From Actinobacteria bacterium HGW-Actinobacteria-2 (GTDB taxonomy: Bacteria > Actinomycetota > Actinomycetes > Propionibacteriales > Propionibacteriaceae): a stretch of 64,000 nucleotides of DNA. The stretch covers positions 62,001 through 126,000 of the forward strand of contig PHEY01000009.1 of NCBI GenBank assembly GCA_002841335.1, written 5' to 3'. Position numbers and translations under genes: made by a program. A model generated the notes under the pieces. The model saw only the letters and a program-made list of their open reading frames with translations, was not told the DNA's origin and did not search any database. Each line of letters opens with the position of its first letter. Positions within the stretch are counted from its first letter, which is position 1. Positions 58,598 through 64,000 of this stretch are shown in pieces.

Positions 58598-59491
58598 ATG
58601 ACCGGTGCGCAGGTGAATGCCGAAGTGCTGGCCGTGATCGTGGCCCTGGTCGACGGACGTCCGACGGTGCTGACCCTGGGTGAACCGCCACGGTTGCCGT
58701 CCGGCCCGCTGCTGCCGGGCCACCGCTCACTGCAACAGGCCACGCGCGCCTGGGTGGAGGAGCAGACCGGACGCCGACTGGGCTTCCTGGAGCAGCTGTA
58801 CACCTTCGCCGACGTCGATCGCACCGACACCGGGCGTGAGCTGTCGATCTCCTACCTGGGCTTGACCACCGCCGGAGACCCCGGGATCGGTCGCTGGACC
58901 GACTGGTACGACCTGTTCGCCTGGGAGGATCGCCGCAACGGCGAACTCCTCCCCCAGGATCTCGAACGGGCCCTGTACGCCTGGGCGGACGTTGGCCCCG
59001 ACTCCGACGAGCGCCGACGTCGGGTGGCGATCACCTTTGGCCTGGCCGGACGTCCGTGGCAGCCGGATCTGGTGCTGCAACGCTACGAACTGCTTTACGA
59101 GGCCGGCCTGGTCGCCGAGGCCCCCGATGATCGCCGCGCCTCCGACGATGCGCTCGCCCCTGGCCTACGGATGTTGGGCGACCATCGCCGTGTGCTGGCC
59201 ACCGGCCTGGCCCGGCTGCGCGCCAAGATCAGCTACCGACCGGTGGTGTTCGAGCTGATGCCCGAGCAGTTCACCCTGCGGCAACTGCAGGACTGCGTGG
59301 AGGCGCTGGCCGGTCAGCAGGTCCACACCCAGAACTTCCGTCGCGTGATCGAGCAGCAGGAACTGGTCGAGGAAACCGATCAGCTCGCCGAGACCGGCGG
59401 ACGTCCGGCGCGGCTCTACCGCTTCCGACGCCAGGTGTTGGCCGAGCGCAGCATCGCCGGCACCAAGCTGCCCACGGCCCGCGCGCGCTAG
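58598..59491 (+). CDS. NrtR-like Nudix-related transcriptional regulator
   Basis: A 297-residue protein. The N-terminal half is Nudix-like (VLAVIVALVDGRPTVLTL, LPSGPLLPGHRSLQQA, WVEEQTG), without an intact catalytic Nudix box, so it probably senses a ligand such as ADP-ribose rather than hydrolysing it. The C-terminal quarter is a winged helix (MPEQFTLRQLQDCVEALAG, then QNFRRVIEQQELVE), typical of NrtR, the regulator of NAD synthesis. It lies 1.5 kb from nadA-nadB-nadC, which supports an NAD role. Its 3' end overlaps the next gene by one base. Confidence 0.83.
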   Translation: MTGAQVNAEVLAVIVALVDGRPTVLTLGEPPRLPSGPLLPGHRSLQQATRAWVEEQTGRRLGFLEQLYTFADVDRTDTGRELSISYLGLTTAGDPGIGRWTDWYDLFAWEDRRNGELLPQDLERALYAWADVGPDSDERRRRVAITFGLAGRPWQPDLVLQRYELLYEAGLVAEAPDDRRASDDALAPGLRMLGDHRRVLATGLARLRAKISYRPVVFELMPEQFTLRQLQDCVEALAGQQVHTQNFRRVIEQQELVEETDQLAETGGRPARLYRFRRQVLAERSIAGTKLPTARAR

Positions 59492-60735
59492 TGGTCGCCG
59501 ACACCGAACCGCTCACCCGAGCCGATGCCGCCACCCTGCAGTTGGAATCCGCTGACCAGGTCAATGTGGTCATCGCCACCGGGTTGCTGTCGCCCGGCGG
59601 TTTCGTCGGCATCGACGGCCGGCTGGACGTGGCGGCCGCCCGCGCCTGGGTCACCGAGCGTCTGGCCAGTGGTGACCCTGAACTACGCCGGCTGAGTCAG
59701 CGGGTCGTTGACGGCACCCATCCCTCCTGGCAGGCCGCAGACATCGACTTCGACCACCACGTCCGGTTGGTCGAGGCAGCTCCGGGAGCCGACGGATTGG
59801 CCGAGCTGTGTAGCCGGTTGATGACCCGTCCCCTGCCGCTGACGCGTCCGCTGTGGGAGTTGCTGCTCGTCCCCGGGTCGAGCGGCCAGCCTGCCGGCTT
59901 CGTCCTGCGTCTGCATCACAGCGTCGCCGATGGCACCGGCGGCGTGCGGCTGTTCCAGCGACTCGTCGGAGCGTTTGATGAACCGTCCAGCCCCCGTCCC
60001 CCGACCCGACCCGGGGTCGGCGCACGGCCGAGCCTCGGCTTGAGCCTGGTGCGCATCTTCGCCCTGCTCAGCCAACGAACTCGCCGTACGCCACTGCTGG
60101 GCCGAATCAGTCCGCGCCGCGAGGTGGCCTTTGCCCAGGTCGACCTGGCGGCCCTGGCCGCAGGGTCACGCAACCTGGGCGGCACGATCAACGACGCTCT
60201 GCTCGCCGCGGTCGCCATGGGCGTGACCTCGGCGCTGGCCGAGCGCGGCGCACCGATCCCGGACAGCCTCCGGGCGAGTGTGCCGGTCGCGTTGGCCGAT
60301 CGCGGCAACTCCGGGAACGCCACGGGGGTGATGGTGGTCGACCTCCCGACCGCACCCGCGGCGGTGGACACCCGCCTGGCGGCCATCGCCACCCAGACCG
60401 CCCGCGCCAAGCAGCAGGCACGCGCTCAAGGCACCTTCGAGCTGACGCGTAGTCGCTGGGGCACTCGCCTTTTCTGGTTCCTGGCCCGCTACCAACGCTT
60501 CGTCGCCCTGTTCGTCAGCAACGTGAAGGGGCCGGCTGCACGGCTGACCCTGGGTGGCGCTCCGATCGCAGCCATCTGGCCGGTGACCCCCATCCAAGGA
60601 AACATCCGGCTGGGCATCACCGCGTTGTCGTACCACGAACGGCTGTACTGCGGGATCCATTCCGACCTCGACGGGGTGAGCGCCGCGGTCATCGCCGCAG
60701 CGTTGCAGCGGGCCCTCGACGAGCTCGCTCACTGA
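59491..60735 (+). CDS. WS/DGAT-like acyltransferase
   Basis: A 414-residue protein of the wax ester synthase/diacylglycerol acyltransferase family, which esterifies fatty acyl-CoA to alcohols or diacylglycerol. The catalytic HHxxxDG motif is intact in LHHSVADGTGG near residue 148; the C-terminal DUF1298 part has LGGTINDALLAA, VPVALADRGN, and SNVKGPAARLTLGG. It is somewhat shorter than the usual 450-470 residues. It starts at GTG 59491, which shares its first base with the regulator stop (TAG), so the two are co-transcribed. Why an acyltransferase follows an NAD regulator is unclear. Confidence 0.85.
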   Translation: MVADTEPLTRADAATLQLESADQVNVVIATGLLSPGGFVGIDGRLDVAAARAWVTERLASGDPELRRLSQRVVDGTHPSWQAADIDFDHHVRLVEAAPGADGLAELCSRLMTRPLPLTRPLWELLLVPGSSGQPAGFVLRLHHSVADGTGGVRLFQRLVGAFDEPSSPRPPTRPGVGARPSLGLSLVRIFALLSQRTRRTPLLGRISPRREVAFAQVDLAALAAGSRNLGGTINDALLAAVAMGVTSALAERGAPIPDSLRASVPVALADRGNSGNATGVMVVDLPTAPAAVDTRLAAIATQTARAKQQARAQGTFELTRSRWGTRLFWFLARYQRFVALFVSNVKGPAARLTLGGAPIAAIWPVTPIQGNIRLGITALSYHERLYCGIHSDLDGVSAAVIAAALQRALDELAH

Positions 60736-60969
60736 CGCCTCCAGCTTCGACAAGCCCCAGCCGCACCGCCACTGCCTACCCGCTGGTTGAGCAGACCGTG
60801 GAACGGCGGGGACGGTTCCACCGTCCCACCTCGCGTGGGCCGCTGGGACACCAAGAACCGTCCCCGGCGTCCCAGCGGCAACCTAGGTATTTCGTCCACC
60901 TCCCGGACGGCTGGCTTGCCTTCCCCCTTTTGCTCAGTTGTAGCATAAGGACGAACGAGGGAGGATCCC
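60736..60969. promoter_or_regulatory. nadA upstream region with dispersed repeats
   Basis: A GCTGGTTGAGCAGACCG unit (near 60781) and the dispersed repeat copy at 60843-60873 fill the first part. Near the end, TAGCAT (60941-60946) is a plausible -10 with TTGCCT (60916-60921) as -35 (19-base spacing), then a GGGAGGA ribosome-binding site before ATG 60970. A clear NrtR palindrome was not found. Confidence 0.5.
60843..60873. repeat. dispersed repeat, copy 2 (partner at 16103-16134)
   Basis: Contains GACACCAAGAACCGTCCCC, differing from copy 1 by one base in that block. See the 16103 copy. Confidence 0.6.
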
Positions 60970-61953
60970 ATGACCACGACCGTGACTGCGGCCGATCTCT
61001 ACGAGCGCGTGAGCCACGTCATTCCCGCTATCGAGTGGGCGACCATGGTCGATGATGTCGAGGCGATCATGCGGCTGAAGGCCGAGCGCAACGCCGTCAT
61101 CCTGGCGCACAACTACATGACGCCAGAGATCTTCCATGCGGTCGCCGACATCACCGGTGACTCCCTCGCCCTGGCCCGCGAGGCCGTCGATGTCGACGCC
61201 GACGTGATCGTGCTGGCCGGCGTCCACTTCATGGCCGAGACCGCCAAGCTGCTCAACCCGGCCAAGACCGTGCTGATCCCCGATCTGCGCTCGGGCTGCT
61301 CGCTGGCCGAGTCGATCACCGCCGAGGACGTCCGTGCGCTGCGCGCGAAGCACCCCGGCGTGCCGGTGGTCACCTACGTGAACACCTCGGCCGCGGTGAA
61401 GGCCGAGTCCGACATCTGCTGCACCTCGGGCAACGCCGTGGAGATCATCGAGAGCCTCGGTGCGCCGAAGGTGATCATGATCCCCGACCGGTTCCTGGCG
61501 GCGAACATCGCCCGCAAGACCGGCGTCGAGGTGATCACCCATCCGGGCGCCTGCGAGGTGCACGAACGGTTCACTCCCCTCGACATCGCCGAGATCCGCA
61601 CCTCCTGGCCCGGCGTCACCGTGCTGGCGCACCCCGAGTGCCCGCCGGAGGTCGTGGACGTGGCCGACTACGCCGGCTCGACCGCCCAGATGGTGAACTT
61701 CGTGTCCACCGAGCACCCGGCCAAGGTCGCCTTGATCACCGAATGCTCGATGAGCGACAACGTCGCCCAGCAGTTCCCCGGCACCGAGTTCGTGCGTCCG
61801 TGCAATCTGTGCCCGCACATGAAGCGCAACACCCTGGCCAGCATCCGTCACGCCCTGGAGACCCTGACCAACGAGGTCACCGTGCCTGCCGACGTGGCCG
61901 ACCGGGCACGCGCCGCGGTGGAGCGGATGCTCGCAGTGAAGGTGGCGAAGTGA
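60970..61953 (+). CDS. nadA: quinolinate synthase
   Basis: A 327-residue enzyme that makes quinolinate from iminoaspartate and dihydroxyacetone phosphate using a 4Fe-4S cluster. The three conserved cysteine regions are DLRSGCSLAES, DICCTSGNAVE and PCNLCPHMKRNTLA. HNYMTPEI near residue 44 and HPGACEVHE are substrate-site motifs. The ribosome-binding site GGGAGGA precedes ATG 60970. The gene overlaps nadB by four bases (GTGA); nadA-nadB-nadC form one operon for de novo NAD synthesis from aspartate. Confidence 0.97.
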   Translation: MTTTVTAADLYERVSHVIPAIEWATMVDDVEAIMRLKAERNAVILAHNYMTPEIFHAVADITGDSLALAREAVDVDADVIVLAGVHFMAETAKLLNPAKTVLIPDLRSGCSLAESITAEDVRALRAKHPGVPVVTYVNTSAAVKAESDICCTSGNAVEIIESLGAPKVIMIPDRFLAANIARKTGVEVITHPGACEVHERFTPLDIAEIRTSWPGVTVLAHPECPPEVVDVADYAGSTAQMVNFVSTEHPAKVALITECSMSDNVAQQFPGTEFVRPCNLCPHMKRNTLASIRHALETLTNEVTVPADVADRARAAVERMLAVKVAK

Positions 61954-63491
61954 TCCTTCGACAAGCTCAGGAAACGCCGACGGTCATCGACGCCGGCGGA
62001 CCGGTGATCATCGGCGCCGGCCTGGCCGGGCTCACCGCCGCTTTGGAGTACAGCCCCCGACCCTGCGTGGTGCTGAGTGCCGGCGCGATCAGCACCGGCA
62101 CCTCCACCGGCTGGGCACAAGGCGGCGTGGCGGCCGCCATCGGCCCCGACGATTCCGCCGAACTGCACACCGTCGACACCATCGCGGCCGGTGCCGGGTT
62201 GTGTGAGCCGGACGTCGTGGCCGCGATCACCCAGGCAGCACCGCGGGCCATCGCCTGGCTGACCGAGCAGGGTGCCCGTTTCGACCACAACGCCGACGGA
62301 TCGATCAAACTCGGCCTGGAGGGCGCCCACGGCCGTCGGCGCATCGTCCACGCCCTGGGCGATTCCACCGGTGCAGAACTGCTGCGCGCCGTGGTGACCG
62401 CCGCCCGCGCCACCGCGTCGATCTCCCTGTGGGAGTACTCCGCGGCCACCAAGATCCTCACCGACGCCCACGGAGTGACCGGCGTGCGGGTGCGCACTCT
62501 CGCCGGCGAGGTGGTTCTGCGTACCTCGACGGTGCTGCTGGCCACCGGCGGCATCGGCGGCCTGTTCCAGCACACCACCAACCCGCTGTCCTCCCGCGGC
62601 CAGGGCCTCGCCTTGGCGCATCGCGCCGGCGCGACCCTGCGTGATGTCGAGATGGTGCAGTTCCATCCCACCGCCCTCAACGTCGGCATCGACCCGATGC
62701 CCCTGGTCAGCGAGGCCGTCCGCGGCGAAGGCGCGATCCTGATCGACGAGACCGGCGCGCGAGTGATCGAGAACCCGCTGTCGGCCCGCGACGTCGTCTC
62801 CCGCGCCGAATGGGCCGCTCTGCAGGCCGGCCACCAGGTGTTCCTGGACGCCCGCGAGGAGCCCGGCGCCCGCTTCGACGAGTTGTTCGCCTCCATCGCC
62901 GCCACCGCTCGGGACGCCGGCTTCGACCCGGTCACCCAGCCGCTGCCGGTGCACCCGGCCGCGCACTACCACATGGGTGGGGTCCGGGTTGATCTGGCTG
63001 GACGCACCGACGTCCCCGGCCTGTACGCCGCCGGCGAGGTGGCCTCCACCGGCCTGCACGGCGCGAACCGGCTGGCGTCCAACTCGCTGCTGGAAGCGGT
63101 GGTCTGCGGGCGCTGGACCGCCCAACACTGGCTCAGCCTTCCGGCCGGCGGTGAGGTCGCGGCGGCGGCACCGTCCAGCCTGCACCCGGTGAGCGAGGCA
63201 CCGACCGACCCGGTCGCGGTGCAAGTGCGCGCCATCGTCTCCGAGGCCGCCGGCGTGCTGCGCGACCACGATCGACTCACCGTTGCCCTGGCCGAACTAG
63301 CTTCGCTGCGCCATCACGACGCCGGCCTGGTCGGCTACCTGCTGGTGCAGGCGGCGCTCACCCGTACCGAGTCCCGCGGCGGACACACCCGCACCGACTA
63401 CCCCGCAGCGTCCGAGCCGGCCGAGCACCTGTTGATCCCGGGCCAGGGCCACAACGTCGTCGTTGCCGAACCGATCGGAGCCGTTGCATGA
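61950..63491 (+). CDS. nadB: L-aspartate oxidase
   Basis: A 513-residue flavoprotein that oxidises aspartate to iminoaspartate for NadA. The FAD loop VIIGAGLAGLTAAL lies near residue 18, followed by STGTSTGWAQGGVAA, the active-site ETGARV region and the late HYHMGGVRVDLAGRTDVPGLYAAGEV. GTG 61950 overlaps the nadA stop. The N-terminal residues ILRQAQETP are encoded by the dispersed repeat CTTCGACAAGCTCAGG, which appears to have been taken into the coding sequence without harming the fold. Confidence 0.96.
   Translation: MILRQAQETPTVIDAGGPVIIGAGLAGLTAALEYSPRPCVVLSAGAISTGTSTGWAQGGVAAAIGPDDSAELHTVDTIAAGAGLCEPDVVAAITQAAPRAIAWLTEQGARFDHNADGSIKLGLEGAHGRRRIVHALGDSTGAELLRAVVTAARATASISLWEYSAATKILTDAHGVTGVRVRTLAGEVVLRTSTVLLATGGIGGLFQHTTNPLSSRGQGLALAHRAGATLRDVEMVQFHPTALNVGIDPMPLVSEAVRGEGAILIDETGARVIENPLSARDVVSRAEWAALQAGHQVFLDAREEPGARFDELFASIAATARDAGFDPVTQPLPVHPAAHYHMGGVRVDLAGRTDVPGLYAAGEVASTGLHGANRLASNSLLEAVVCGRWTAQHWLSLPAGGEVAAAAPSSLHPVSEAPTDPVAVQVRAIVSEAAGVLRDHDRLTVALAELASLRHHDAGLVGYLLVQAALTRTESRGGHTRTDYPAASEPAEHLLIPGQGHNVVVAEPIGAVA
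61955..61971 (+). repeat. dispersed repeat inside the nadB N-terminus
   Basis: The 17-base segment CCTTCGACAAGCTCAGG differs by one base from the minus-strand segment at 32794-32810. In nadB it encodes part of ILRQAQETP, immediately after the start codon. Confidence 0.6.
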
Positions 63492-64000
63492 GAACCCTCC
63501 CCCGCATCGTTATCGAACCGTTGGTTCGCGCCACCCTGCTGGAGGATCTCGGTCGCGCCGGCGACCTCACCACCGACTCGGTGATCAGCCCGGACGCCCG
63601 CGCCGAGGTGGCCCTGGTCGCCCGCGAGCCCGGGGTCATCGCCGGCGTCGACTGCGCCCGGTTGGCCTGGGAACTGGTCGACCCCCGCATCGAGGTGCGC
63701 GACCTGTTGCCCGACGGATCACGGGTGGAGCCCGGCACCGTGATCGGGACTGCGGTCGGCCCGGCCCGGGGGCTGCTCAGCGGCGAACGCACCGCGCTGA
63801 ACTTCCTGGGCCATCTGTCCGGCGTGGCCACCGGCACCGCCACCATCGCCGACGCGATCGCCCACACCAAAGCTCGGGTGGCCGACACCCGCAAGACGAT
63901 TCCGGGCCTGCGTGCCCTGCAGAAGCACGCCGTGGTCGCCGGCGGTGGCTCCAACCACCGCTTCGGGCTGGACGATGCGGTGCTGATCAAGGACAACCAC
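63488..64000 (+). CDS. nadC: nicotinate-nucleotide pyrophosphorylase (partial)
   Basis: The first 171 residues of quinolinate phosphoribosyltransferase, which converts quinolinate and PRPP to nicotinate mononucleotide; the rest lies beyond the window. The frame reads LVRATLLEDLGRAGDLTT, LNFLGHLSGVAT, DTRKTIPGLRALQKHAV and ends at DDAVLIKDNH, all conserved QPRTase motifs with PRPP- and quinolinate-binding Arg/Lys. ATG 63488 overlaps the nadB stop (ATGA). Completes the nadABC operon. Confidence 0.95.
   Translation, partial: MRTLPRIVIEPLVRATLLEDLGRAGDLTTDSVISPDARAEVALVAREPGVIAGVDCARLAWELVDPRIEVRDLLPDGSRVEPGTVIGTAVGPARGLLSGERTALNFLGHLSGVATGTATIADAIAHTKARVADTRKTIPGLRALQKHAVVAGGGSNHRFGLDDAVLIKDNH

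Noticed and set aside
56291-59491. 1066-residue ORF on the plus strand
   Set aside because: Only its last part (from 58598) is a real gene; the rest is antisense to the AlbA_2 and DUF2207 genes.

Overview
The window is GC-rich, densely packed DNA from an actinobacterium. Support comes from actinobacteria-typical families (DUF3097, DUF4192, DUF5302, DUF5709, the HrcA-linked second DnaJ), many GTG starts, and many promoters whose -10 box lies 6-8 nt before the start codon (leaderless mRNAs). A member of the Propionibacteriales, such as Propionibacteriaceae, is my guess from overall gene content; no marker here proves it. No tRNA, rRNA, CRISPR array, transposase or prophage was recognised.

Backbone: most housekeeping genes lie on the minus strand in an order typical of actinobacteria. 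Read in the direction of transcription they are leuS, comEA-comEC, holA, lepA (with rpsT divergent), hemW, hrcA-dnaJ-rsmE, phoH-ybeY, a CNNM/CorC protein, era, yggS, leuA and argG. Accessory blocks interrupt this backbone: a SipW/TasA-like surface cluster (1.6-4.9 kb), a MocR/YczE divergon (9.9-12.1 kb), a queuosine-precursor transporter near tgt (15.3-19.2 kb), a complete branched-chain amino-acid ABC transporter (25.2-30.7 kb), and a two-component system next to a 2243-residue Ig/RCC1 surface protein (37.1-45.8 kb). The right end carries NAD biosynthesis: an NrtR-like regulator, a WS/DGAT-like acyltransferase, and nadA-nadB-nadC, with nadC cut by the window edge.

Most interesting system: 1613-4875. 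Two TasA-like secreted proteins share an identical nine-residue signal segment at the same position. They flank a SipW-type (Ser-His-Asp) signal peptidase that is fused to a LamG domain. The junction of the fusion repeats the processing-site region of the first substrate, so the enzyme appears to carry a substrate of its own kind. This suggests a compact, possibly self-processing surface-fibre system.

Regulation seen in the sequence: a leader peptide with three consecutive Leu codons and a hairpin before leuA; a candidate leader peptide plus intrinsic terminator before leuS; a CIRCE element before hrcA; an inverted repeat in the mocR/yczE divergent promoter; an intra-operon hairpin after livK; and an AT-rich palindrome before the giant surface gene. 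Intergenic repeats include an 88-bp tandem duplication with nested hairpins, a 38-bp tandem array bracketed by inverted REP-like units, and a short dispersed repeat that forms part of the nadB coding sequence.
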